In this document: piece by piece, positions 7,693-16,130 of the stretch
How the letters are laid out: each line of letters starts with the position of its first letter
How positions within the stretch are numbered: the first letter of the stretch is position 1
Notes under the pieces: generated by a model
The model's input: only the letters and a program-made list of their open reading frames with translations
The model's database searches: none
Told to the model about the DNA's origin: nothing
Source: Actinoallomurus iriomotensis
GTDB lineage: Bacteria > Actinomycetota > Actinomycetes > Streptosporangiales > Streptosporangiaceae
NCBI RefSeq assembly: GCF_030269445.1
Contig: NZ_BSTJ01000026.1
Span: 1-34,493 of the forward strand
Reading direction: 5' to 3'
Length of the DNA stretch: 34,493 bases
Made by a program: the position numbers and the translations under genes

Positions 7693-8688
7693 GTGACAAA
7701 CGCGAGACACTCCATCAAACGCGGCGTCAGCCTCTACTCGTACCAGGAGGAGACCTTCCTCCGCACCATGTCCCTCGAAGACTGCATCCGTGCCGCCAGC
7801 GAGATCGGCGCACACGGCATCGAGATCATTCCCGAGCAGTCGATCCCGGACTTCACCAACCTGACCGAGGAATTCGTCGACACATGGTTCGCCTGGATGG
7901 AGAAGTACGGCACAACGCCGACGGCGACCAACTCCTACCTCGACACCAAGCTCTACCCCGACCGGTGGCTGACCGTCGAAGAGCAAATCGCCTCCATCCG
8001 CACCGACATCGACGTTGCCGTGCGGCTCGGAATGCCGATCGTGAAGGCCACCATCAACACATCACCCGAGGTCATGGAGGGCGCCGCGCCCTACGCCGAG
8101 GAAAAGGGCGTCCAGCTCCTCATCGAGGTGCACGCGCCCTTCCACTACGAGCACCCGTGGATCCTTGAGCACCTGGAGGTCATGCATCGGACGCAGTCGC
8201 CGGCCCTCGGCCTCATGCCCGACATGATGACCTACGTCAAGCGCTTCCCGCGGGTGGTCAGCGAACGCGCGCTCCGGGACGGTGCCAACCCGGCGATCGT
8301 CGATTACATCGTCGAGCTGTACGACGACCACGGCGACACCCACGCCCTCATGGACATCGTCAACTACCGCGGCGGCGGGCCAGTCGAATACGGACTTGCT
8401 CGTGTGGCCAGCCATTACATCTGGACCGATCCGCGGAAGATGCTCGACCACATGCCGCTCATCAAGCACATCCAAGCGAAGTTCTACGAGATGACCGAGG
8501 ACGAGGTCGAATACTCGATCCCGTACGACGAGATCATTCCCGTCCTGATCGAGGGCGGGTTCGACGGCTATCTCTCCAGCGAGTACGAGGGCAACCGCCA
8601 CATCCAGGATGCCTTCCCCGTCGACAGTGTGGAGCAGGTGCGCCGGCAGCACGCCATGTTCGTCCGGTTGCTCGGCGAGGTCGCCTAG
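7693..8688 (+). CDS. C-glycoside deglycosidase alpha subunit-like TIM barrel (alpha-1)
   Basis: A 331-aa sugar phosphate isomerase/epimerase-type TIM barrel. The immediately following DUF6379-like gene matches the alpha/beta layout of C-glycoside deglycosidases (CarB/CarC, DgpC/DgpB), which cleave the C-C bond of 3-oxo-C-glycosides by metal-assisted elimination. The likely divalent-metal ligands are E145 (IEVHAPF), D177 (LMPDMM), Q261 (KHIQAKFY) and E297 (SSEYEG). The start is GTG 7693, with AAGGAG at 7678-7683. A 70-bp gap separates it from the redoxin gene, the largest gap in the operon so far, so a new promoter is possible. The protein ends in an RRQHAMFVR helix that recurs in the alpha-3 subunit at 14202. 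Family assignment is firm; assignment to C-glycoside cleavage rests on context and the motif set. Confidence 0.82.
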   Translation: MTNARHSIKRGVSLYSYQEETFLRTMSLEDCIRAASEIGAHGIEIIPEQSIPDFTNLTEEFVDTWFAWMEKYGTTPTATNSYLDTKLYPDRWLTVEEQIASIRTDIDVAVRLGMPIVKATINTSPEVMEGAAPYAEEKGVQLLIEVHAPFHYEHPWILEHLEVMHRTQSPALGLMPDMMTYVKRFPRVVSERALRDGANPAIVDYIVELYDDHGDTHALMDIVNYRGGGPVEYGLARVASHYIWTDPRKMLDHMPLIKHIQAKFYEMTEDEVEYSIPYDEIIPVLIEGGFDGYLSSEYEGNRHIQDAFPVDSVEQVRRQHAMFVRLLGEVA

Positions 8689-8720
8689 TCCCGCCGTCCC
8701 TGATGTGAAGGAGATCATTC

Positions 8721-9107
8721 GTGTTCGACAAGTACATCGTGTGCGACGAGGGTTTCCGCGCGCGGGGCGATGGCCACATCGGCGGCGTCGTCGAGGTGCG
8801 GATGCCGTACTACCGCGGCCTGAGGCTGTCCATGGTCGAAGGTGTGGACCTCGTCCTCGACGACAAGCCCATCGCGCCGGAGCGAACGACCTTCACCGTG
8901 CACGGCAACACCTACACCTTCGACCAGATGCCGAGCGTCACCTACGACCGGTGGGAGTTCGGAGAGCGCGCGGAACTCGCGTTCGAGACCGACGAGCCGC
9001 TGGCAACGGGTGAACATGAGGTGACCGTTTCCGTCCGGCTGCGCCTGTCCTACATGCCAGTTCCGGGCGGTGGCCGCAGCACCAAGCGGCTCACCTTCGC
9101 CGCCTGA
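8721..9107 (+). CDS. C-glycoside deglycosidase beta subunit-like protein (beta-1, DUF6379)
   Basis: A 128-aa all-beta protein resembling the DUF6379 beta subunit of C-glycoside deglycosidases. It has the family core RMPYYRGLRLS followed by a VEGVDLVLDD strand (about residues 27-48), and a second conserved strand RLRLSYMPV near residue 108. In the known complexes the beta subunit caps the alpha barrel and completes the active-site entrance. It starts with GTG preceded by AAGGAG and lies 32 bp after the alpha-1 gene, so the two probably form one complex. Confidence 0.82.
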   Translation: MFDKYIVCDEGFRARGDGHIGGVVEVRMPYYRGLRLSMVEGVDLVLDDKPIAPERTTFTVHGNTYTFDQMPSVTYDRWEFGERAELAFETDEPLATGEHEVTVSVRLRLSYMPVPGGGRSTKRLTFAA

Positions 9108-9141
9108 TCCTGACCGCTGATCACTGAGAGGAACCGATCCC

Positions 9142-9540
9142 ATGGGCCCACTCGACGACCAGGTGGTGCGCGAAGACTCGCTCACCGCCACCGCTGACGG
9201 CCTGAACGTCGCCGTCTACACGCACTGGTACCGGGCGTTGCCGCTGACTTCGCTGACGAAGGTCGACCTGACCGTCGACGGGCAGCCGGTCGACCCGGCG
9301 ACGCTGTCGGTGACCGTCAACGGACACCGCTACGAATTCGCCGAGCTGGCGGTCAAAGCCGACGAGTACTGGTTCACCACCGATCCGGTCGTGCTGCACG
9401 TGCCGGTGGCCACGGCGCCTGGCCGACAGCACCGGATACAGCTGCAGCTCGGACTGTCCATCCCGTACATCCTGACCGGCCCAGACCGGACGCCGCTGCT
9501 CACGCCGAGTTCGACCGACAAGACGCTGACCGCTGCCTAG
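9142..9540 (+). CDS. Divergent C-glycoside deglycosidase beta-like subunit (beta-2)
   Basis: A 132-aa protein of the same size and strand pattern as beta-1: residues 24-48 (YTHWYRALPLTSL then VDLTVDGQPV) align with the PYYRGL core, and LQLGLSIPYI near residue 106 aligns with RLRLSYMPV. The glycine of the PYYRGL motif is replaced (WYRAL), so this copy is clearly diverged. A GAGAGGAA ribosome site precedes ATG 9142. It sits between beta-1 and the alpha-like gene at 9563, and probably pairs with the latter. It may alter substrate range. Confidence 0.72.
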   Translation: MGPLDDQVVREDSLTATADGLNVAVYTHWYRALPLTSLTKVDLTVDGQPVDPATLSVTVNGHRYEFAELAVKADEYWFTTDPVVLHVPVATAPGRQHRIQLQLGLSIPYILTGPDRTPLLTPSSTDKTLTAA

Positions 9541-9562
9541 ATTTTCGGGAAGGAAACCGGAG

Positions 9563-10591
9563 ATGACCGACACCGCCCCGGGACTGCCCCAGCTCGGCAC
9601 CACCCTGTTCAGCCTCACCCTCGAGCAGCGCGCACCGGGCAACGACCTCGCAGCGCTGCTACGCAAGGTCGCCACCCGCGAACTCGGCCCGGGCGTGGAG
9701 ATGGTCGCCTTCCAGAGCCTGCGCGGCTGGCCGCGCCTGGACGACGCTGCCGTACGTAAGGTCCGCGGGCTGATCGCAGACTCCGGCCTGACGCCGTCCT
9801 GCCTGGCGATCAACCTGGATCTCGCGTTGCAGCCTGGACGGCTGCTCTCCGACGACGAGGCGTACGAGTACGTCGCTGTCCAGCTACGCGGTGCCGCCTC
9901 GCTCGGCTTCCCTGCCGTGCGCGTCGGCGTGGAGTGCGGGCCGGAGATCATGACACGGCTGCTGCCACTCGCCGAGCAGCTTGGCGTCAAGATCGGCGTG
10001 GAGATCCACGCCCCGCTGACGATCGATGCGCCGCCGGTTGCGGCGCTGAAGGAGCTGTTCACCCGGCTGGACACCGAGTGGCTGGGGTTCATTCCGGACT
10101 TCTCGGCCAGCATGCGTGCAGTGCCGGCGGCTGTGGACGATGCACACCGGAAGGCGGGGATCGCACCGGAGCTGACGGCGTTGACCCGGCAGCTGTGGGC
10201 CCAACCCGGCCCGACGATGGCAAAGTTCCCGCAACTCGAGCAGCGGGCCGCAGAGCTGGGCGCGGGGCAGGCGGAGATAGGTAACCTCAAGATGATCTTC
10301 ACGATGCACGGGCGGATGGAGCCCGAGCGGTGGGCCGACTTCTTCCCGCATGTCATTCACGTGCACGGCAAGTTCTACGGCGTGTTCGACGGCCCCGACG
10401 GACCATCCGACCCGTCCATCGACTACCCGGCGATCGTGCGCGTGCTGCGTGAACAGGGCTATACGGGCTTCATCTCCAGCGAATACGAGGCGCACGCGTA
10501 CACCGGCCTATACAGCGCGTTCGACCAGGTCCGCGCCCAGCACGACATGCTCAAGCGTCTGCTGGAGGCCGAGCCGGCGGTGGCCCGATGA
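9563..10591 (+). CDS. C-glycoside deglycosidase alpha-like TIM barrel (alpha-2)
   Basis: A 342-aa xylose-isomerase-fold protein related to alpha-1. The probable metal ligands are E147 (GVEIHAP), D179 (FIPDFSA), H268 (HVIHVHGKFY) and E307 (ISSEYEAH). The third ligand is histidine where alpha-1 and alpha-3 have glutamine. The HGKFYGVFDG stretch and the SSEYEAH loop are shared with the deglycosidase alpha subunits rather than with ordinary hydroxypyruvate isomerases. A GGAAGGAAAC leader precedes ATG 9563. It follows beta-2 by 22 bp and overlaps the GMC oxidoreductase start by ATGA, tying oxidase and lyase genes together. Alternatively it may act later, on the released keto-sugar. Confidence 0.75.
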   Translation: MTDTAPGLPQLGTTLFSLTLEQRAPGNDLAALLRKVATRELGPGVEMVAFQSLRGWPRLDDAAVRKVRGLIADSGLTPSCLAINLDLALQPGRLLSDDEAYEYVAVQLRGAASLGFPAVRVGVECGPEIMTRLLPLAEQLGVKIGVEIHAPLTIDAPPVAALKELFTRLDTEWLGFIPDFSASMRAVPAAVDDAHRKAGIAPELTALTRQLWAQPGPTMAKFPQLEQRAAELGAGQAEIGNLKMIFTMHGRMEPERWADFFPHVIHVHGKFYGVFDGPDGPSDPSIDYPAIVRVLREQGYTGFISSEYEAHAYTGLYSAFDQVRAQHDMLKRLLEAEPAVAR

Positions 10592-12123
10592 GCGGTGTGC
10601 CGCGTGTCCTCATCATCGGCAGCGGCCCGACCGGCGCCACCTACGCCCGGCTGCTCACCGAGCAGGTGCCCGACGTCTCGGTACTGATGGTGGAAGCCGG
10701 ACCGGTGGTCACCACGCCGCCCGGCATGAACGTCAAGAACATCCCTGACGCTGCAGAGCAAGCGGCCGCCCGGCTTGCCTCCCAGGGACACGCTATGGAG
10801 AGCGGCGTGTCCGGGATTCCGGGCGGCGTGGTGGTCGAGGGCACGATCACCGCCCGGCAGGGCACGCACCTGATCGGCCGCGCGGCGGACGGCTCGCCGG
10901 GCATGCCTGCCGCCGCCGTCGCCACCTGCGTCGGTGGGCAGGGGGTGCACTGGACCTGTGCGACCCCGCGGCCGGTGGGCAGCGAGCGGATCGGCTTCGT
11001 CGACGAGGCCGAGTGGGCGGAGCACGTGACTACGGCCGAGCGGTTGCTGCACGTCACGACGGCGGCGTTCGGCGATTCCCCGCAGGCGGCGACGATCCTT
11101 GACCGGCTCCGCACGGAGTTCGCGCCGGAGGAGATCGCGGTCCGGCCGCTGCCGGTGGCCGGCGATCCGCGTCCGGACGGCACGCTGCGGTGGAGCGGCA
11201 CCGACGTCGTCCTCGGCCCGGCCGTGGACGACCCGCGCTTCGTGCTCCGCCCGCAGACCCTCGCCGTCCGGTTGCTCCGCGACCGTGACCGTGTGGTCGG
11301 GGCGGTGCTGCGTGACCTGCGCACCGGTACGGAGGAGGAGGTGCGTGCCGACGCGGTGATCGTCGCCGCCGACGCGATCCGCACGCCGCAACTGCTCTGG
11401 GCCTCGGGCGTCCGGCCGGACGCGCTGGGCCGCTATCTCACCGAACACCCGCTCATCTTCGGTGTCGTCGCGGTGCGCGACGGTCTCCTGCCGCCGCGGC
11501 ACGACACGACGGTGCCGGCGGATCCCATCCGGGCCGCGGTGAATATCGGCTTCGACGAGAAGCGCCATCCGTATCATGCCCAGCTCTTGTACTCGCCCGT
11601 GCCGCCGGTGCCCCTGCCGGAGGGCAGTCCCTATCGGGACAACCCGGCCGGCTACGTCGGCATGGGCTGGGGCGTGCGCAAGTGGCCTCGTGCGGAGGAC
11701 CGGCTGCTGTTCGACGACACACTGCCCGACGAGAACGGTCTGCCCAGCATCCGCATCGCCTATGAGCTCACCGACCGTGAGTACGCGGAGCTGGAGCGAG
11801 CGCGCGGGCACCAGGCGCGAGCCGCTGCGGCGTTGGGCGAGTTCGTGCCTGGTATGCCGGTGGTGATGCCGGCGGGCAGCTCGCTGCACTACATGGGAAC
11901 GGTGCGCATGGGCCCGGTCGACGATGGCACGAGCGTGTGCGACCCGTACTCCCGAGTCTGGGGCGTGCCAGGGTTGGTGCTGGCCGGCAACGGCCTGATC
12001 CCAACGGCGAATTCCTGCAACCCCACGCTGACCAGCGTGGCGCTCGCGGTACGCGGGGCAACGGCGCTCGCCGCCGAGCTGACGGCGGGGGTCGCGGCGA
12101 CCGAGCCCGATCACTCGCGCTGA
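10588..12123 (+). CDS. GMC/pyranose-oxidase-like FAD oxidoreductase 1 (C-glycoside 3-oxidase candidate)
   Basis: A 511-aa flavoprotein. The N-terminus has the FAD dinucleotide motif IIGSGPTGA (9-17) followed by the acidic strand end VEAGP. Residues 116-122 give GGQGVHW, the flavin-contacting GGxGxHW loop. The C-terminal half carries the catalytic pair H434 (SSLHYMGTVRMG) and N478 (NSCNPT), as in pyranose 2-oxidase, plus the VWGVPGLVLAGNGLIPT segment. No signal peptide is present, so it acts inside the cell. Enzymes of this type (CarA-like) oxidise the C3 hydroxyl of C-glycosides, making the glycoside cleavable. Placement among three alpha/beta deglycosidase-like pairs strongly supports this role. 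The start overlaps the previous stop (ATGA). Confidence 0.84.
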   Translation: MSGVPRVLIIGSGPTGATYARLLTEQVPDVSVLMVEAGPVVTTPPGMNVKNIPDAAEQAAARLASQGHAMESGVSGIPGGVVVEGTITARQGTHLIGRAADGSPGMPAAAVATCVGGQGVHWTCATPRPVGSERIGFVDEAEWAEHVTTAERLLHVTTAAFGDSPQAATILDRLRTEFAPEEIAVRPLPVAGDPRPDGTLRWSGTDVVLGPAVDDPRFVLRPQTLAVRLLRDRDRVVGAVLRDLRTGTEEEVRADAVIVAADAIRTPQLLWASGVRPDALGRYLTEHPLIFGVVAVRDGLLPPRHDTTVPADPIRAAVNIGFDEKRHPYHAQLLYSPVPPVPLPEGSPYRDNPAGYVGMGWGVRKWPRAEDRLLFDDTLPDENGLPSIRIAYELTDREYAELERARGHQARAAAALGEFVPGMPVVMPAGSSLHYMGTVRMGPVDDGTSVCDPYSRVWGVPGLVLAGNGLIPTANSCNPTLTSVALAVRGATALAAELTAGVAATEPDHSR

Positions 12124-12227
12124 TACCGCCTATTACCGGAAGGTGGGGACCGGATCCGTGTAAGTGCAGTTATGTTGAAAACCTGCAAAATTTTCCGAGA
12201 CCGCTAATCTGACCGAGACGGAGTCGC
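12124..12227 (+). promoter_or_regulatory. AT-rich spacer between the two GMC oxidase genes
   Basis: This 104-bp gap contains the lowest-GC stretch of the operon (about 12160-12210). It holds an inverted repeat TGCAG (12165-12169) / CTGCA (12183-12187) separated by 13 bases. A TTGAAA (12175) and a TAATCT (12205) are visible but 24 bp apart, too far for a standard promoter. It may hold an internal promoter, a regulator site or an mRNA processing signal. Confidence 0.35.
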
Positions 12228-13799
12228 ATGAGCAGGGTATTTCCGGAGAGCGTCGACGTCGCGATCGTGGGAAGCGGCCCGACCGGCGCCGCGTACGCCC
12301 GAATCCTGAGCGAGCGTGCTCCGGCAGCCATCGTGGCGATGTTCGAGGCGGGTCCGGTGCTGACCGATCCGCCCGGCATGCACGTCAAGAACATCGCTGA
12401 TCCGGTCGCGCGGGTCGCCGCTCAGCGCAAGTCGGAAGGAATCCGGCCGCACACGGACAGCGCCGACGACGGAACCTACGCGGATCCGGCGAAGCGCGTG
12501 GTGCGGCCCGGAACACACCTGCTGCCCGACGGTTACCGGCAGCCCGGGGAGGACGGCATTCCGGGCCTGGCGATGTCGACCAACGTCGGCGGGATGGGCG
12601 CGCACTGGACCTCCGCCTGCCCACGCCCGGGCGGGGCCGAGCGAATCGCCTTCGTGTCCGACCTGGATGAACTCCTTGACGAGGCCGAGCGGCTGCTCGC
12701 CGTCGACCGTCACCCGTTCGAGGACGCCCCCTACGCCGACGTGGTACGCGAGCGGTTGAGCGCTGAGTTCGACCACGGTCGGCCCGAAGAGCGGCGGATC
12801 CGCCCGATGCCGATGGCCGTGCGACGACGCCCGGACGGCACGCTGGCATGGAGCGGTTCGGACGTCGTGTTCGGCGACGTCACCCGGCGTAACCCCGACT
12901 TCGCGTTGTTCGCGGACGCGCAGGTGCGCCGGGTGCTGGTGCGGGACGGCCGGGCCGTCGGCGTCCTCGTCCGCGACCGGCTGGACGGCACCGAGCACGA
13001 GGTGCGGGCTCGGTTCGTCGTCGTGGCAGCCGACGCGGTGCGCACGCCACAGCTGCTGTACGCCTCGGGAGTGCGGCCGCCGGCACTGGGCCGCTATCTC
13101 AACGACCAGCCACAGCAGGTGTTCGCAGTCCGGCTCCGCGACCTCGACCACACGCCGGAGGGCGAGCATGACCCGCGGCGCGACGCCGTGATCGTCGAGC
13201 AGAGCGGGGTGTCGTGGGTGCCCTACACCGACGAGGAACCCTTTCACGGCCAGGTGATGCAGCTCGACGCCTCGCCGATCCCGCTGGTCGGCGAGGACGA
13301 ACCGGCCCCCGGCACGGTCGTCGGGCTCGGCTGGTTCTGCGCCAAGGACCTGCAGGAATCCGACCGGATCGTATTCGACGACGACGCCGCCGACGACTAC
13401 GGGATGCCGAAACCGAACATCCACTACACACTCACCGCCCGCGACCGCGAGTCGCTTACGTGCGCCCGGGACGCGATCCTGCGTGCCGCCCGAGCACTGG
13501 GCGGCTTCATTGACGACGAGCCGCTGGTGCTCACGGCCGGCGCCTCACTGCACTACCAAGGCACCACGCGGATGGGTGCCGTCAACGACGGGACATCGGT
13601 CTGCGGGCCGAGCTGCGAAGTGTGGGGCGTCGCGGGTCTGTACGTCGCAGGCAACAACGTCATCCCGACTCCGATCGCCTGCAACCCGACCCTCACCTCG
13701 GTGGCGCTCGCGGTTCACGGCGCGCGGGATATCGCGGCGCGGCTGTCCTCCGAGGCGGACGACGGCGCGGGCATCACCGCGGCGATGCCCCGGTCCTGA
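12228..13799 (+). CDS. GMC/pyranose-oxidase-like FAD oxidoreductase 2
   Basis: A 523-aa paralogue of the gene at 10588, aligning along its whole length. The FAD motif is IVGSGPTGAA (13-22), the flavin loop GGMGAHW (121-127), and the catalytic pair H442 (SLHYQGTTRMG) and N486 (IACNPT). Both copies keep every recognisable catalytic residue, so they are probably two active oxidases with different glycoside preferences rather than a gene and a relic. The middle region (about 290-400), which forms the substrate side in this family, differs most, including VIVEQSGVSWVPYTDEEP. The start is ATG 12228 with CGGAG upstream. It follows the AT-rich gap, so it may head a separately controlled segment with the beta-3/alpha-3 pair that comes next. 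Confidence 0.84.
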   Translation: MSRVFPESVDVAIVGSGPTGAAYARILSERAPAAIVAMFEAGPVLTDPPGMHVKNIADPVARVAAQRKSEGIRPHTDSADDGTYADPAKRVVRPGTHLLPDGYRQPGEDGIPGLAMSTNVGGMGAHWTSACPRPGGAERIAFVSDLDELLDEAERLLAVDRHPFEDAPYADVVRERLSAEFDHGRPEERRIRPMPMAVRRRPDGTLAWSGSDVVFGDVTRRNPDFALFADAQVRRVLVRDGRAVGVLVRDRLDGTEHEVRARFVVVAADAVRTPQLLYASGVRPPALGRYLNDQPQQVFAVRLRDLDHTPEGEHDPRRDAVIVEQSGVSWVPYTDEEPFHGQVMQLDASPIPLVGEDEPAPGTVVGLGWFCAKDLQESDRIVFDDDAADDYGMPKPNIHYTLTARDRESLTCARDAILRAARALGGFIDDEPLVLTAGASLHYQGTTRMGAVNDGTSVCGPSCEVWGVAGLYVAGNNVIPTPIACNPTLTSVALAVHGARDIAARLSSEADDGAGITAAMPRS

Positions 13800-13812
13800 C
13801 AGGAGAATCACG

Positions 13813-14205
13813 ATGCTCGAGGTACCGATGATCCAAACCCGCGGATTCCGCAACCGAGAACCCGGCGAGGGGTTCGAGGTGCGACTGCGGCTGCCCTACT
13901 ACCGCGGCCTGTGGACGAACCTGATCGAGGGCGCCGCGATCACCGTGGACAGCGAGACGTTCGCCGCTGACGGCATCGGCTGGAGCATCGATGGCGTCGA
14001 GTACTCGCTCGCGCAGCTGCGCTCGTCCGAGACGGCACGGTGGCCGGTCGACGTGCCGGCGATCCTGCGGGTGCCGCGATCCGAACCACTGCCGATCGGC
14101 TTCCACGACGTCCGCGCCGATCTGCGGCTTCGGATGTCCTACATCCCCGAAGAACTCCAGCCGACGATCTGGAGCGAGCAGCGGAGGCTGGTGATCACCC
14201 GATGA
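13813..14205 (+). CDS. C-glycoside deglycosidase beta subunit-like protein (beta-3, DUF6379)
   Basis: A 130-aa DUF6379-type beta subunit. The core is RLRLPYYRGLWTN followed by LIEGAAITVDS (about residues 25-50), with the second signature RLRMSYIPE near residue 107. It matches beta-1 more closely than beta-2. Start ATG 13813 has AGGAGA at 13800-13805. Its stop overlaps the alpha-3 start by ATGA, so the two subunits are made in a coupled 1:1 fashion, the expected arrangement for an obligate complex. Confidence 0.84.
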   Translation: MLEVPMIQTRGFRNREPGEGFEVRLRLPYYRGLWTNLIEGAAITVDSETFAADGIGWSIDGVEYSLAQLRSSETARWPVDVPAILRVPRSEPLPIGFHDVRADLRLRMSYIPEELQPTIWSEQRRLVITR

Positions 14206-15089
14206 CGCCGCAGTTCCAGTACGGTGTGTCGCTCTACAGCTACACCGGCGAGTACGGCGTGACGTCGACGCTCGACGACTGCATCGAGGACGTCGCCGAC
14301 CTCGGCGCGACCGGCCTGGAGATTCTCGGCGAGGCGCACGTCGCCGGATACCCGACGCCATCGGCGGCCTGGATCGACGCATGGTTCGCCCGCCTGGAGC
14401 GGTACGGCCTGACCCCGACCTGCTACGGCTCGTGGGTGGACACCCGCCGCTTCCTGGGGCGTGCCATGACCGTCGACGAGGCGGTGTGGCAGCTGGAGAC
14501 CGACATCCGGCTCGCCGCCACGCTCGGCTTCCGGTACGTCCGGCCGAAGCTCGGCGTCGTCACCTCCGACCTGGAGCCCGACCCGGTGTGGGAGCCCGCC
14601 ACCGAGCGGGTGCTCGACCTCGCCGCCGAGAAGGGCGTCGTCATCTGCCCGGAGATCCACTGGCCCAGCGTGATCCGGTCCAAGGTGGTCGACGACTACA
14701 TCGCGTTCATCGAGCGCACCGGCACGCAGCACTTCGGGCTGCTCATGGACACCGGTGTGTTCCAGACGAAGATGCACCACCGCACGGGCGGAGTCGCCAG
14801 CCGGCTGGGAGAAGGGTCCGCGCGCCCGCCGGAGGTACCCGTCGTCCCGGTGTCCGACCTCGAGGACGTGCTCGACCACGTGGTCCACGTGCAGGCCAAG
14901 TTCTACGAGATCGACGACGAGCTCATCGACCACTACATCCCGTGGGCGGAGCTCCTGCAGATCATCGTGCGCCGCGGCTGGTCCGGCTACCTGTCCAGCG
15001 AGTACGAGGGCGACTACGGGATCGGCCGAGCGGCGGATCAGTTGCGTCGCCAGCATGCGCTGATCCGCCGCCTCGCCGCCACGCTCTGA
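14202..15089 (+). CDS. C-glycoside deglycosidase alpha subunit-like TIM barrel (alpha-3)
   Basis: A 295-aa TIM barrel, clearly homologous to alpha-1: both begin GVSLYSY and share a LDDCI/LEDCI helix, the HVQAKFYEI/HIQAKFYEM strand and the YLSSEYEG loop. The probable metal ligands are E151 (CPEIHWP), D183 (LLMDTGVF), Q231 and E267. It is about 35 residues shorter than alpha-1, mainly in the loops between the second and third ligand. It is coupled to beta-3 by ATGA. Together with GMC oxidase 2 just upstream it makes a complete oxidase-beta-alpha set for oxidising a C-glycoside and breaking its C-C bond. Confidence 0.84.
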   Translation: MTPQFQYGVSLYSYTGEYGVTSTLDDCIEDVADLGATGLEILGEAHVAGYPTPSAAWIDAWFARLERYGLTPTCYGSWVDTRRFLGRAMTVDEAVWQLETDIRLAATLGFRYVRPKLGVVTSDLEPDPVWEPATERVLDLAAEKGVVICPEIHWPSVIRSKVVDDYIAFIERTGTQHFGLLMDTGVFQTKMHHRTGGVASRLGEGSARPPEVPVVPVSDLEDVLDHVVHVQAKFYEIDDELIDHYIPWAELLQIIVRRGWSGYLSSEYEGDYGIGRAADQLRRQHALIRRLAATL

Positions 15090-15116
15090 CCAACTCTTGA
15101 TGAAGGGGTAACACAC

Positions 15117-16127
15117 ATGCCGCGCCCGATCACCCTGTTCACCGGCCAGTGGGCAGACCTGCCATTCGAGGAGGTCGCGCGCCTCGCATCCTCGTGGGGC
15201 TACGACGGCCTCGAAATCGCCTGCTGGGGCGACCACCTCGACCCGAACCGCGGTGCCGTCGACGACGCCTACCTCGACGAGAAGCGCGCCGTGCTCGACA
15301 GGCACGGGCTCAAGGTTTTCGCGATCTCCAACCACCTCAAGGGCCAGGCGGTCTGCGACGACCCGATCGACGCCCGGCACCGCGCGATATTGCCCGACTC
15401 GATCTGGGCCGATGGCGATCCGGAAGGGGTGCGGCAGCGTGCGGCGGAGGAGATGAAGAACACCGCCCGCACCGCAGCCCGGTTGGGTGTGGACACCGTC
15501 GTCGGGTTCACCGGCTCCTCTATCTGGAAGTACGTCGCGATGTTCCCGCCGGTCTCCCAGGACCTCATCGACGCCGGTTATCAGGACTTCGCCGACCGGT
15601 GGAACCCGATCCTCGACGTCTTCGACGAGGTAGGCGTGCGCTTCGCGCACGAGGTGCACCCGTCGGAGATCGCCTACGACTACTGGACGACACAGCGGGC
15701 GCTGAAGGCGATCGGGCACCGGCCGGCGTTCGGGCTGAACTGGGACCCCTCGCACTTCATGTGGCAGGACCTTGACCCGGTCGGGTTCATCCTGGAATTC
15801 GCCGACCGGATCTACCACGTCGACTGCAAGGACGTGAAGCTCAACGTCGGCAACGGTCGCAACGGCCGCCTCGGCTCGCACCTTCCGTGGGCGGACCTGC
15901 GCCGAGGGTGGGATTTCGTCTCCACCGGTCACGGCGACGTCCCGTGGGAGCAGGCTTTCCGCGCGTTGAACAGCATCGGTTACTCCGGGCCGATCTCCGT
16001 CGAGTGGGAGGACGCCGCAATGGACCGGCTGGTCGGCGCTCCCGACGCGGTGCGGTTCGTGCGCGGCAAGCTGTTCGACACCCCCGACGCCGCCTTCGAC
16101 GCCGCGTTCGCGCAGACAGGGGACTGA
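15117..16127 (+). CDS. Sugar phosphate isomerase/epimerase-family TIM barrel
   Basis: A 336-aa xylose-isomerase-like barrel of a subfamily commonly found beside Gfo/Idh/MocA dehydrogenases. The probable metal site is E179 (AHEVHPSEI), D210 (NWDPSH), the H234-V-D236 segment (YHVDCKD) and E296 (SVEWED). The HVDCKD sequence differs from the HxHxKD or HVQAKF versions of the other barrels here. A GAAGGGG leader precedes ATG 15117. Only three bases separate it from the following dehydrogenase gene. The pair probably acts on the keto- or anhydro-sugar left after deglycosylation, as an isomerase, epimerase or hydratase; which one cannot be read from the sequence. Confidence 0.8.
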   Translation: MPRPITLFTGQWADLPFEEVARLASSWGYDGLEIACWGDHLDPNRGAVDDAYLDEKRAVLDRHGLKVFAISNHLKGQAVCDDPIDARHRAILPDSIWADGDPEGVRQRAAEEMKNTARTAARLGVDTVVGFTGSSIWKYVAMFPPVSQDLIDAGYQDFADRWNPILDVFDEVGVRFAHEVHPSEIAYDYWTTQRALKAIGHRPAFGLNWDPSHFMWQDLDPVGFILEFADRIYHVDCKDVKLNVGNGRNGRLGSHLPWADLRRGWDFVSTGHGDVPWEQAFRALNSIGYSGPISVEWEDAAMDRLVGAPDAVRFVRGKLFDTPDAAFDAAFAQTGD

Positions 16128-16130
16128 CCG

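Noticed and set aside
12171-12210. TTGAAA and TAATCT as a sigma-70 type promoter
   Set aside because: The spacing is 24 bp instead of about 17, so the pair is not a credible promoter.
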